From Butyrivibrio sp. MC2021 (GTDB lineage Bacteria; Bacillota; Clostridia; Lachnospirales; Lachnospiraceae), in contig NZ_JHXX01000002.1 in assembly GCF_000621605.1 (NCBI RefSeq), positions 248,001 to 312,000 on the forward strand: a stretch of DNA of 64,000 nucleotides, in the 5' to 3' direction. Position numbers and translations under genes: made by a program. Of this stretch, positions 35,341 through 43,858 are shown in pieces (positions within the stretch are counted from its first letter, which is position 1; the number at the start of each line of letters is the position of its first letter). A model generated the notes under the pieces. The model searched no databases. It saw nothing but the letters and a program-made list of their open reading frames with translations, and was not told the origin of the DNA.

Positions 35341-36288
35341 ATGGAAGCAGTAATGGGGAATACTTTTTATTTTCAGTTTGAAGTGATATTCATGGAAATG
35401 CTGCAAAGAATGTTCGGGGGTGCAGCCATCAGCGTGATATCTTTCTTCTCCTCCTTTGGCGAAGAGATGATACTGGTGCTCATTATGGGTTTTCTGTATT
35501 GGGGCATCGACAAAAAGATGGGAACCTTCGTGGGATACAGCATACTTCTGGGATGCGTGATGAATCCTCTGGTAAAAAATATCGCCATGAGGAGAAGACC
35601 GTATTTTGACAACCCCCAGATCAAGTGCCTGAGGCCTGTTGATAAGGAGGCGAACATCTATGATATTTCGGCCCAGGGATACTCCTTCCCCAGCGGTCAT
35701 TCCTGCAACTCTGTAACCTGCTACAGCTCCATTGCGGTATATCAGAAGAAAAAAATCTTTTTCTATATCGCCACACTCGTTCCGCTGCTGGTGGGCCTTT
35801 CCAGAATGGCGGTAGGTGTTCACTATCCTACGGATGTGCTGGTCGGATGGCTCTTCGGACTTTTGATAGTGGGATTCGTAACCCTATTGGATAAAATAGT
35901 TCCTGAGGAAAAGCGCGGAATAGTCAATTTAGTTATTTTTCTTATAGCCTGTGTGGGATTCTTCTTTTGCAAGACAGACGACTATTATTCGTCCATGGGA
36001 CTTATGGGAGGATTCTTCTTATCCCTGGAGTTCGATAAGAGATTCGTTGATTTCAAAAACACCCAAAAGCCCCTCAGGGTCATTGTCAGAGTTCTCTGCG
36101 GTGCTGCGATCTTTTTTGCCATGAACAAGGTCCTTAAGCTGCCGTTTTCAAGTGAGTTCCTGGAAAGTCCTACGTTCTATGCTTATTTCGTAAGGTTCTT
36201 CAGATACTTCCTGGCACTGTTTGTAGCGGTGGGGGTATATCCTATGGCTTTTGCTCCTATGGATAAAATTTGGAAAGACGAGCACTAA
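35341..36288 (+). CDS. PAP2 superfamily membrane phosphatase
   Basis: 315 residues with about eight membrane helices. The three phosphatidic acid phosphatase type 2 motifs are present: KNIAMRRRPY, PSGHS with its histidine, and SRMAVGVHYPTDVLVG. Such enzymes dephosphorylate lipid phosphates such as undecaprenyl pyrophosphate or phosphatidic acid at the outer membrane face. The C-terminal ~110 residues add extra helices beyond the catalytic core. The ATG at 35341 follows an AAAGGA-type site, and a GH13 gene follows 11 bp later. The exact lipid substrate is not readable. Confidence 0.88.
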   Translation: MEAVMGNTFYFQFEVIFMEMLQRMFGGAAISVISFFSSFGEEMILVLIMGFLYWGIDKKMGTFVGYSILLGCVMNPLVKNIAMRRRPYFDNPQIKCLRPVDKEANIYDISAQGYSFPSGHSCNSVTCYSSIAVYQKKKIFFYIATLVPLLVGLSRMAVGVHYPTDVLVGWLFGLLIVGFVTLLDKIVPEEKRGIVNLVIFLIACVGFFFCKTDDYYSSMGLMGGFFLSLEFDKRFVDFKNTQKPLRVIVRVLCGAAIFFAMNKVLKLPFSSEFLESPTFYAYFVRFFRYFLALFVAVGVYPMAFAPMDKIWKDEH

Positions 36289-36299
36289 GGAGGTTTGTT

Positions 36300-37607
36300 A
36301 TGTGGGCATATGAGACTTCGTTCTATCAGATCTATACGCTGGGATTCTGTGGTGCACCCTTTGAAAATGACGGTGACCTCCAACACAGGATACTGAAGGT
36401 CCTGGACTGGATCCCTCATCTCAAAAAGCTGGGAGTGGGGGCGGTTATGTTTAATCCCGTGTTTGAGTCCGACACCCATGGCTACAATACCAGGGACTAC
36501 CGCAAGATCGATGTGCGCCTGGGTACCAACGAGGACTTCAAGAAGGTCTGCAAGGCCCTTCACAAGGAGGGTATAAAGATTGTTCTGGACGCCGTGTTTA
36601 ATCACGCGGGAAGAGGCTTTTTCGGATTTAAGGATGTCCTGGAAAAACGCTGGGATTCCCAGTATAAGGACTGGTTCAACATAAGCTTTGACGGAAACAG
36701 CAATTACAACGACGGCCTGTGGTATGAGGGCTGGGAAGGCAATTATGACTTGGTAAAGCTGAACTTAAGGAACCCGGTTGTTGCCGATTACCTCCTGGAA
36801 AGTGCCAAATTCTGGGTGGATGAATTCGACATTGACGGACTTCGCCTGGATGTGGCCTATTGCCTTGATACTGAATTTATCAAAAGACTTAGAAGAGAGA
36901 GTGCCGGCTGGAAAGAGGACTTTTTCCTCATGGGCGAAATGATAGGCGGTGACTACAACCGCATCATGGGTGATGAGCTCTGCCATTCAGCCACCAACTA
37001 TGAGTGCTACAAGGGCATGCATTCAGCCCTCAACAGTATGAACCTGTTCGAGATAGTTCATTCACTTCTTCGGCAGTTCGGACCGGAGAACTGGACACTT
37101 TACAGAGGAAAGCACCTCTTGTCCTTCGTAGATAACCATGATGTGAGCCGTATTGCCAGCATACTACAGAGGCCGGAGCACTTAAAGCTCATCTACACTC
37201 TGATGTTTGGCATGCCCGGTATCCCCACGGTCTATTACGGAAGCGAGTGGGGCACCAAGGCGGACAAATCCCAGGGAGATCCTGCCCTTCGTCCCTGCTT
37301 TGATGAGCCCCGGTGGACTGAGCTTACGGATACAATAGCTCATCTTTGTGAGGCAAAAAAGATCTCCAAGGCCCTCAGCTACGGCGATTTCAAATCCCTT
37401 GTCCTCACAAACCGCCAGTGCATCTTTGAAAGAGAGTGTGCTGAGGACAGGGTTATGGTAGTGATAAATGCTGATGAAAATCAGTTCCATGCGGATTTCA
37501 ACGCCAGAGCCGGCAGGGCAAAGGACCTGATAACAGGCGATGAGATCGACTTCGGAGGAGGTCTGGATATTCCGCCCTATACAGGCTATATCCTTCAGCC
37601 CTTCTGA
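36300..37607 (+). CDS. alpha-amylase family (GH13) glycoside hydrolase
   Basis: 435 residues, no signal peptide, so an intracellular alpha-glucan enzyme. The (beta/alpha)8 barrel motifs are DAVFNHAG, DGLRLDVAY (nucleophile Asp184), FLMGEMIG (acid/base Glu213) and FVDNHDVSR (Asp281), so the catalytic triad is intact. The protein is shorter than most amylases, with only a small C-terminal beta domain. It could act on maltodextrins or glycogen. AAGGAGGT precedes the ATG at 36300; a TTG 30 bases upstream lies inside the PAP2 gene and has no such site. Confidence 0.9.
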   Translation: MWAYETSFYQIYTLGFCGAPFENDGDLQHRILKVLDWIPHLKKLGVGAVMFNPVFESDTHGYNTRDYRKIDVRLGTNEDFKKVCKALHKEGIKIVLDAVFNHAGRGFFGFKDVLEKRWDSQYKDWFNISFDGNSNYNDGLWYEGWEGNYDLVKLNLRNPVVADYLLESAKFWVDEFDIDGLRLDVAYCLDTEFIKRLRRESAGWKEDFFLMGEMIGGDYNRIMGDELCHSATNYECYKGMHSALNSMNLFEIVHSLLRQFGPENWTLYRGKHLLSFVDNHDVSRIASILQRPEHLKLIYTLMFGMPGIPTVYYGSEWGTKADKSQGDPALRPCFDEPRWTELTDTIAHLCEAKKISKALSYGDFKSLVLTNRQCIFERECAEDRVMVVINADENQFHADFNARAGRAKDLITGDEIDFGGGLDIPPYTGYILQPF

Positions 37608-37708
37608 AAAATTTAATTAGGTGTTTGGCTTATCAGCGTGTTATATTAGTAATATATGTATGTATATTTATGTATTGGATTTCGGCTACAGATGCCGGGA
37701 GGCTTACT

Positions 37709-40099
37709 ATGAAGATACACGTTGATAAGCTATACAAGGACGATAGATACAGCGAACTTCTGGGGCTTGGCATTCCCTTCAAAAAAGGCAGTCTTTCTGA
37801 CCGCGACTTTGAATGTTTATGCATAAAAGACGACAACAGGAATCTTCCTGCCCAGTTCAAGATAACCTCCAGATGGGAGGATGACTCCATCAGATTCATT
37901 TATGCCAGATTCCTGGCGGATCTACCCGGTAATAAGAAAAAAGATTTTAAACTGGATAATGACAATAAAAAAGAGAGCTTTCAGGGCATCAAAGTAAAAA
38001 GGGACGGAAACAGCATAAGTATGCAGAATGATGTCCTTTCCTTCACTGTGCAGAATAACTCTGACAGACTCTTCTCCGGACTTTGCTATTTGGGGCAAAA
38101 ATATGACGCCGGGCAGTTCGAGGGCCCCATCCTTACTGTGATGGGAAAGCACCTTGCTACTGTGTTTGATGAATTCAAAGTGGTTGAAACCGGCTCTATA
38201 TACGGAGTTATTGAGGGAAGCGGAAGATTTGCGGATAGTACAGATGCTCTTTCTTTATCGGGGGAAGGCCTTAAGTTTACTGTGCGGATAGCCATGACTG
38301 CAGGAAAGTCATACCTGGATATCTCTGTAAGGCTCTTCAACTGCACTGAGGGTGATATCAGGCCGGATTCCTGGATATTTGCCGTAAAGTCATCCGCTGA
38401 TGCAGAGCTTTCTTTTGAAAAAACTGAAAACGTATCCGGCGATAATGTGATAGAGACAATAGGAACCAAAGACCTTGAAGAATATGATTTTTCAGAGGGA
38501 CATGAGGATCTTAAGGTCAGGACAGTAACAGGAAGATCCAATTTTAAGACCCAGTTCAAGATAAGCAAAACCGGTGAGAATGTGGCCAATACCATAACGG
38601 CGGAGAAGCTCCTTTCCGAAGCCAATGAGCAGTTCGCAGAGGTTTTGTACGGAACCTTTTTTGCGGATCTGACGGACAAGGAAAAAGGCTTTGGAGTCTG
38701 CGCCACTGTTTATCAGGCTTTCCAGAACTTCCCAAAGGCTGTGAAGGCTGATAAGAACGGCGTTACCGTATACCTTATTCCGGATCAGAAGGAGATAGCT
38801 GCGCTGTCCAAGGCAGACCCTGTGTTATTCACCTCCGGAATGGCCAGAGAGCAGAGATTTCTCCTTCATTTCCATGAGTGCGACGAGCCCCTGTATGAGC
38901 TTGATAACAGGAGCCTTATTTATCAGATGCCTGACGTTGCATATGTGGACCCTGAGGTTTTCGCAGAAGCCAAGGTATTTCCTGATATCTTTTTACCCCG
39001 TGAAAAACAGATCGATGATGTGGAGATAGAACTTATAGATAAGGCAGACACCCATACCAGATGCTATGGCATGCTGAATTTCGGTGACGGCCCGGATCCC
39101 GGATACACGGACCAGGGACGGGGCGGCGGTGACCTTGTCTGGACCAATAATGAATACGATTACCCCCATGCCATGTTCATGATGTACGCCAGGACCGGGA
39201 TCAGGCGCTTTTTGGACTACGCAAGAGTTGCGGCCATGCACTGGATGGATGTGGATGTGTGCCATTACAGCCAGGATCCTCTGCTGATGGGGGGGCAGTG
39301 GGAGCACACCAGAAAGCATACCGGCGGATCCGTGAACGGAAAGGGCAATGCCGGTGTGATGGTCTGCAGCCACGAGTGGGTGGAAGGCCTTCTTGACTAT
39401 TATCATTTTACCGGAGATGAAAGAGCCTATGATACGGCTCTTGGCATCGGCGACAATGTCCTCAGGCTCCTGGATACCCCAATGTATCAGGTGGCGGGAG
39501 AGAGCAGCGCCAGAGAGACCGGCTGGGCCCTCAGGACCCTCACGGCCCTGTATATCGAGACCCATGATAAAAAATGGATCTCGAAGTGCGACTGGATACT
39601 GTCTCAGTTCAGAAGCTGGAAGGAGCGCTACGGGGGCTGGCTTTCACCCTATACAGACAATACCACCATTAGAGTTGGATTTATGATCTCTGTGGCTCTT
39701 GGTTCACTTATGAGATACTACAGGGTATTTCCCGACAAAGAGCTGAAGGCCATGATGGTGGAGGCTGTGGATGATCTTCTGGAAAATGCAAGAACGCCCC
39801 AGGGACTTTTCTACTACAAGGAGCTTCCCAGCCTTAGAAGAAACGGGAAAAATACCCTGCTTCTGGAGGCCTGCTGCATCGGTTATGAGCTGACAGGGGA
39901 TCCTTCATATCTGGAGGCAGGCATTAAGACCTTTAAAAAGGCCACGAGAGGTGACGACTCCGGAGCCGGTTTTGCCAAAAAGTTAACCGAGGATACGGTT
40001 ATTGTGGGCAAGGGAGCACCGAAGGGATTTGCCCAGAGTTTTTACCCTATAACAAGCTTTTATACCATGGCTGTGAACGCAAATAAGTTGTTGGATTAA
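37709..40099 (+). CDS. YetA/PcRGLX-like protein (RIFT-barrel plus alpha/alpha-barrel; PL26-like)
   Basis: 796 residues. The N-terminal half is all-beta-like (residues ~1-420), the C-terminal half helical, with SHEWVEGLLDYYHFTGDERAY, ETGWALRTLTALYIETHD and GFMISVALGSLMRYYRVFP typical of an (alpha/alpha) barrel. This layout fits the YetA-like family that includes rhamnogalacturonan exolyases of PL26; this is from memory of the family and not from a search. It lacks a signal peptide, so it would act on imported oligosaccharides. Start at ATG 37709, with GGGAGG five to six bases before it. Specific substrate uncertain. Confidence 0.65.
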   Translation: MKIHVDKLYKDDRYSELLGLGIPFKKGSLSDRDFECLCIKDDNRNLPAQFKITSRWEDDSIRFIYARFLADLPGNKKKDFKLDNDNKKESFQGIKVKRDGNSISMQNDVLSFTVQNNSDRLFSGLCYLGQKYDAGQFEGPILTVMGKHLATVFDEFKVVETGSIYGVIEGSGRFADSTDALSLSGEGLKFTVRIAMTAGKSYLDISVRLFNCTEGDIRPDSWIFAVKSSADAELSFEKTENVSGDNVIETIGTKDLEEYDFSEGHEDLKVRTVTGRSNFKTQFKISKTGENVANTITAEKLLSEANEQFAEVLYGTFFADLTDKEKGFGVCATVYQAFQNFPKAVKADKNGVTVYLIPDQKEIAALSKADPVLFTSGMAREQRFLLHFHECDEPLYELDNRSLIYQMPDVAYVDPEVFAEAKVFPDIFLPREKQIDDVEIELIDKADTHTRCYGMLNFGDGPDPGYTDQGRGGGDLVWTNNEYDYPHAMFMMYARTGIRRFLDYARVAAMHWMDVDVCHYSQDPLLMGGQWEHTRKHTGGSVNGKGNAGVMVCSHEWVEGLLDYYHFTGDERAYDTALGIGDNVLRLLDTPMYQVAGESSARETGWALRTLTALYIETHDKKWISKCDWILSQFRSWKERYGGWLSPYTDNTTIRVGFMISVALGSLMRYYRVFPDKELKAMMVEAVDDLLENARTPQGLFYYKELPSLRRNGKNTLLLEACCIGYELTGDPSYLEAGIKTFKKATRGDDSGAGFAKKLTEDTVIVGKGAPKGFAQSFYPITSFYTMAVNANKLLD

Positions 40100-40116
40100 C
40101 GATTTTATAATATAAT
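40088..40116 (+). promoter_or_regulatory. promoter placing transcription start at the ATG of the EAL gene
   Basis: TTGTTG (40088-40093), a 17-bp spacer and TATAAT (40111-40116). The expected start falls at about 40122-40124, on the ATG at 40123, so the mRNA would be leaderless. Confidence 0.6.
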
Positions 40117-40122
40117 TTATTT

Positions 40123-42051
40123 ATGGAAATTCGGACACCTTTAATCGTTATATTGGTCTTAACGGTGCTGCTTGGTATATACGCCAGAAGGAGTATGTTG
40201 CAGCTTTCTTCAGCGCGCATTTTTGTAATATTCGTAGTAATGGCCTATATAAACATTGTTGGCGAGATTCTGGAGTGTCTTGTTTTCGTGTATCTGGACT
40301 CAACTTTTCTCACTTTGAGAAGGGCAACCCAGAATTTCTACGTCTCAACGCTATTGGTGGCGGCCTATCTTATGGCTGTTTATGCCTATTCCAAGCTGAC
40401 TCTCAACAGACTGATTTCCAAAAGAATAGCATGCCTTATGGCAATTCCAATGGTTAGCGGCGTTGTGCTGATGCTGTTTGGAAATGTGAGATATGCAAGA
40501 ACCCCCGACGGTATGTACTATAACTACGGTCCCGCCATAAATCATTGCTACTTCATGGGCTTTTTGTACATATTCGCTACTCTGATCGGAATCATAATTT
40601 ACAGGGGAAGGATAAAAAAAGAGGAGTTCAGACCCATTGTGACGGGGCTTCTGGTATGGGCAGCTCTTTCTCTTTTCCAGTTCTTCAATCATGGAATTCA
40701 GGTTTCATCCATCGCCATGATGCTGATGTCCCTTATTCTTTTCCTCTCCATGGAGAATCCGAGAGAGTACTATGAAAAGTCGATTCAGAATGTTCTGAAC
40801 CGGGATGCCTTTATCATGATGCTGGTGGAGAAGTTCAGCACCGGCAAGAGCTTTTTTATCCTGTCGGTTATTCTTACCGGAAAAAGCAACGTACTGACCT
40901 GGGCAGACAGGCAGGAACTTAGAAATATTCAGTCGGAGATAGCAAGACTTGCCCAGTCCTATGTGGGAACCGTGGCCTATACATCAGGCTGGAACACCCT
41001 GGATTTTGTGGTGTCGGATCCCAGGAAGGTTGAGGCCTTCATGAATCTTGTGAACAGCTTTAAGGATACCGGAAATATGTTTAAGACCACCTTCAGCGTC
41101 CTTGAAGTTCCGAAGTATACCAACAACATTGATGAGGCTATACAGATCCTTGACTATGTTTCCAACGATTACGTCTTTAGCCAGTACATCCCGAATCTTG
41201 TCATTGATGACAGCGTTGTGGACAAGATGATCTTCAGAAACAGCATCGAGGACATTGTGAGACAGGCGGTCAAGCTAAAGGCCTTTGATGTTTACTATCA
41301 GCCGATCCTCTGTGTGGCGGACGGAACCTTCTCCTCGGCGGAGGCTCTGGTCAGACTCAGAAGACCCCAGACCGAGAACTACATTTCTCCTGAGGATTTC
41401 ATTCCCATTGCGGAAAAATGTGGTCTTATCCAGGAAATCGACGATCTCGTATTTGAGAAGGTGTGCTCCTTCATTTCCAGAGCGAATCTTCCAAGTTACG
41501 GAATCAAGGTGGTGGAGGTCAATCTGTCGGGAAATGAGGTGGTGGATGCCCAGACCCATGACAGGTTAAGGCACAAGATGGAAAAATACCATATCCCGCC
41601 GAATTTTATCAATTTCGAGATAACTGAAACCTCTTACATAAACAATGATGAGGTGTTTAAAGAGAACGTTAGAAAGCTCAAGGACCTTGGAAGTACCTTT
41701 TCCATGGATGATTTCGGATCCGGTTATTCCAATCTTCTGGAAATCCTCAAGATGGATTATTTCCTGGTAAAAATGGACAAGGAATTCGTCTGGAACTGTC
41801 TTGACCCGGATAAGCCCGAGAACATGAGGATGCTGGATTATACCATCAACTTCCTCAAGGATTTCGGACTTCATATCCTGGCGGAAGGTGTGGAGACACT
41901 GGATCAGGCCAAGCTCCTTATCGACAAGGGCGTCGAGTATCTGCAGGGCTTTTATTATTCGAGACCCATATCGGAAGAGGCTTATTTGGAGTTTTTAAAG
42001 GATCAGAAGGGACTTTTTGACAACGGAAAAAAGGAGAATAGCTATGAATGA
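40123..42051 (+). CDS. membrane EAL-domain c-di-GMP phosphodiesterase
   Basis: 642 residues. The N-terminal ~215 residues hold about seven membrane helices, a 7TM-type sensor. Next is a degenerate GGDEF-like region (NPREYYEKSIQNVLNRDAF, with no GGDEF motif), then an EAL domain from about residue 380. Its catalytic positions look intact: SAEALVRL (Glu407), NLSGNEV, ETSYI, DDFGSGYS, a VKMDKEF lysine and AEGVET. It therefore probably hydrolyses c-di-GMP. The ATG has no ribosome site and coincides with the predicted transcription start. It overlaps the next gene by eight bases. Confidence 0.88.
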   Translation: MEIRTPLIVILVLTVLLGIYARRSMLQLSSARIFVIFVVMAYINIVGEILECLVFVYLDSTFLTLRRATQNFYVSTLLVAAYLMAVYAYSKLTLNRLISKRIACLMAIPMVSGVVLMLFGNVRYARTPDGMYYNYGPAINHCYFMGFLYIFATLIGIIIYRGRIKKEEFRPIVTGLLVWAALSLFQFFNHGIQVSSIAMMLMSLILFLSMENPREYYEKSIQNVLNRDAFIMMLVEKFSTGKSFFILSVILTGKSNVLTWADRQELRNIQSEIARLAQSYVGTVAYTSGWNTLDFVVSDPRKVEAFMNLVNSFKDTGNMFKTTFSVLEVPKYTNNIDEAIQILDYVSNDYVFSQYIPNLVIDDSVVDKMIFRNSIEDIVRQAVKLKAFDVYYQPILCVADGTFSSAEALVRLRRPQTENYISPEDFIPIAEKCGLIQEIDDLVFEKVCSFISRANLPSYGIKVVEVNLSGNEVVDAQTHDRLRHKMEKYHIPPNFINFEITETSYINNDEVFKENVRKLKDLGSTFSMDDFGSGYSNLLEILKMDYFLVKMDKEFVWNCLDPDKPENMRMLDYTINFLKDFGLHILAEGVETLDQAKLLIDKGVEYLQGFYYSRPISEEAYLEFLKDQKGLFDNGKKENSYE

Positions 42052-42481
42052 AGGTCTTTATAATGCAGTATTTTGCTATGGTGAAAATCAGGTTGATCCG
42101 TTTTTGAATACCGCTGTGGACTTTGACAGGATCATATCCGACATGCGCCTGGTGGGATATGAGCTCAGTTCCTTTAACATCGCCCATCATATCGTGTTGG
42201 AGTTTGTGGACGATTTGATCAAGACCAAGGGCAGGATCATTGAGGAGACCATGGACATGGACAACAAGGATGATTTTTGCAGACAGAAATACGGTCTGTC
42301 CTTTAAGGATATCGATGCACTGGATCCCCGCCATGATATCGAATGTGATATTAAGAGCGGTAATGTTATCTTTTACCTGACTCCGGAAGCTATGCATAAG
42401 GAGGCGGAATATTTTACCTTGTTCAAGAAATATTTTGACGCATTTACAGCAAAAACAGGATTCAATTACATGAGCCACTAA
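42044..42481 (+). CDS. hypothetical protein, 145 residues
   Basis: Not recognised. A soluble, acidic protein with no signal or membrane helix. Readable segments are AVFCYGENQVDPFLNTAVDF, YELSSFNIAHHIVLEFVDDL and FYLTPEAMHKEAEYFTLFKK. Start is ATG 42044 after AAGGAG (42031-42036), inside the end of the EAL gene. The tight overlap with the EAL gene and the one-base gap to the GNAT gene make a coupled three-gene unit, so it may belong to the same signalling output (inference). Confidence 0.75.
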   Translation: MNEGLYNAVFCYGENQVDPFLNTAVDFDRIISDMRLVGYELSSFNIAHHIVLEFVDDLIKTKGRIIEETMDMDNKDDFCRQKYGLSFKDIDALDPRHDIECDIKSGNVIFYLTPEAMHKEAEYFTLFKKYFDAFTAKTGFNYMSH

Positions 42482-42482
42482 G

Positions 42483-43073
42483 ATGAAAACAGTATTGGAA
42501 ACAGAGAGATTGATACTTAGAGGCTGGGAAGACGAGGATGCTGCCAGCCTCTTTAAATACGCCAGTGACAGGGAGGTGGGCCCCGCAGCCGGATGGCTCC
42601 CCCACAGGGATGAGGGCTACAGCCGGGCTGTGATAAGGACCATCTTTGCCAAGGATGAGGTCTATGCCATCTGCCTTAAGGACTATGATGAGGAGCCCAT
42701 CGGAAGCATAGGGCTTACTCTGGAGGGAAGCCCGGAAAGGCCCCTGGACAGAGGATGCGCCGAGCTGGGATTCTGGGTAGGACGGCCCTTCTGGGGGCAG
42801 GGAATTGCTCCGGAAGCAGTGCGGGAGATGATCCGTCACGGCTTTGAAGATCTGAAACTTAAGAAAATCTACTGCGGCTACTTTAACGGGAATAATAAGT
42901 CAAAAAGAGTCCAGGCAAAATGCGGGTTTAAGTACCATCATACCAACACAATGTGCAGAGTTATCATGCTTGGAGAGACCAAAGTAGAGCATATCAACGT
43001 CATTACTGATGTGGACTATTGGACACAAAAAAGTCACAAATTTTACACCGGAAAAGTATTACAAAATTTGTAA
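42483..43073 (+). CDS. GNAT family N-acetyltransferase (RimJ/RimL-like)
   Basis: 196 residues of the Acetyltransf_3 type. It starts LETERLILRGWEDED, the usual opening of this group, and carries the acetyl-CoA motif ELGFWVGRPFWGQGIAPEAV, with IYCGYFNGNNKSKRVQAKCG as motif B. These enzymes acetylate N-terminal or small-molecule amines; the substrate cannot be told. It starts one base after the stop of the previous gene. Confidence 0.87.
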   Translation: MKTVLETERLILRGWEDEDAASLFKYASDREVGPAAGWLPHRDEGYSRAVIRTIFAKDEVYAICLKDYDEEPIGSIGLTLEGSPERPLDRGCAELGFWVGRPFWGQGIAPEAVREMIRHGFEDLKLKKIYCGYFNGNNKSKRVQAKCGFKYHHTNTMCRVIMLGETKVEHINVITDVDYWTQKSHKFYTGKVLQNL

Positions 43074-43087
43074 TATCGTGTTATAAT
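43059..43087 (+). promoter_or_regulatory. promoter of carD leader
   Basis: TTACAA (43059-43064), a 17-bp spacer and TATAAT (43082-43087), overlapping the end of the GNAT gene. Start expected near 43094, giving a ~118-nt leader before carD. Confidence 0.65.
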
Positions 43088-43104
43088 TAACGCATTGAAA
43101 GAAG

Positions 43105-43147
43105 ACGTGGACTGTGGGGGCAGTATCTCTTCAGTACACGTTTTTTT
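43105..43147 (+). terminator. terminator-like hairpin in the carD leader
   Basis: Stem of 5 + 4 bp with one G-A mismatch (43105-43114 with 43132-43141) and a 17-base loop, followed by seven T. It lies just after the GNAT gene and just downstream of the promoter at 43059-43087, so it could end the upstream operon, attenuate carD, or do both. Confidence 0.6.
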
Positions 43148-43158
43148 GTCCCTCGGGA

Positions 43159-43172
43159 TGAAAGCGCTTTCA
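43159..43172 (+). promoter_or_regulatory. cre-type palindrome (CcpA/LacI-family operator)
   Basis: TGAAAGCGCTTTCA is a perfect 14-bp palindrome and fits the catabolite-responsive element pattern TGWAANCGNTNWCA at every fixed position. It lies 40 bp upstream of the carD start, within the leader, where binding could block elongation. The LacI-family gene at 61076 is one possible class of binder, but no link is shown. Confidence 0.55.
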
Positions 43173-43211
43173 CAATTGGTTGATTTTTGTTTCACAGTAA
43201 GGAGGAACACA

Positions 43212-43721
43212 ATGCTGAATATTGGAGAGTGCGTTATTTACGGTAGTCATGGTTTATGTAAGGTTCGAGAGATCCTCGTACCGTCGTTTCTTGAGAGGGG
43301 AAAAGAGAAACAGTATTACATGATGATTTCCGCTGTTGATGCCGGAAGCGTTCTTTATGTTCCTGTAGAGGGCGCCGAGGATAAGGTACGTGAGGTCATT
43401 TGCGCTAATGATGCCGAGGGATTGATAGAAGATATCGAGGATATTGATGAGGCTGTACTGCCTGAGGGCAAGAAGGCTGAGCCTGTTATCCAGGATATCG
43501 TTAAGAGGAACGAAGCAGAAGAGATGATGGGTCTTGTTAAGGCACTTCGCAGGATCAAGGCTGACCGCGAGGCAGCAGGCAAGAAGTTTGCCGCACTTAA
43601 TGAGAAGTATCTTTCAATTTCCGAGAAGCTCCTTTACACTGAGCTTGCGTTCTCACTGGAAGTTGAGAAGGACGAGATCAAGGAAAGAGTACTCGATGAA
43701 TTTGCAGAGCTCTTCGTCTGA
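43212..43721 (+). CDS. CarD/CdnL-family RNA polymerase-binding regulator
   Basis: 169 residues. The N-terminal RNAP-interacting domain has the typical Tudor-like start LNIGECVIYGSHGLCKVREI and YYMMISAVDAGSVLYVPVE. The C-terminal helical region binds upstream promoter DNA in known members. CarD proteins stabilise open complexes at sigma-A promoters; Clostridia often carry several. AAGGAGGA precedes ATG 43212. A TTG 117 bases upstream in the same frame has no ribosome site and would overlap the hairpin. Confidence 0.9.
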   Translation: MLNIGECVIYGSHGLCKVREILVPSFLERGKEKQYYMMISAVDAGSVLYVPVEGAEDKVREVICANDAEGLIEDIEDIDEAVLPEGKKAEPVIQDIVKRNEAEEMMGLVKALRRIKADREAAGKKFAALNEKYLSISEKLLYTELAFSLEVEKDEIKERVLDEFAELFV

Positions 43722-43744
43722 ACATAATATTAAGGCTTGATATG

Positions 43745-43777
43745 GAACTGTCGCGCATGTTGCGGCAGTTCTTTTTT
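43745..43777 (+). terminator. Rho-independent terminator after carD
   Basis: A stem with outer 6-bp and inner 3-bp helices (GAACTG / CAGTTC, CGC / GCG) and six T. Confidence 0.85.
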
Positions 43778-43858
43778 GTTTTTGTGTTAAAGAGTACAGG
43801 AAAAGATCCGATATATATAATGATACCCTTTATTCTGTGAATTTTGAGGTGCACATAT

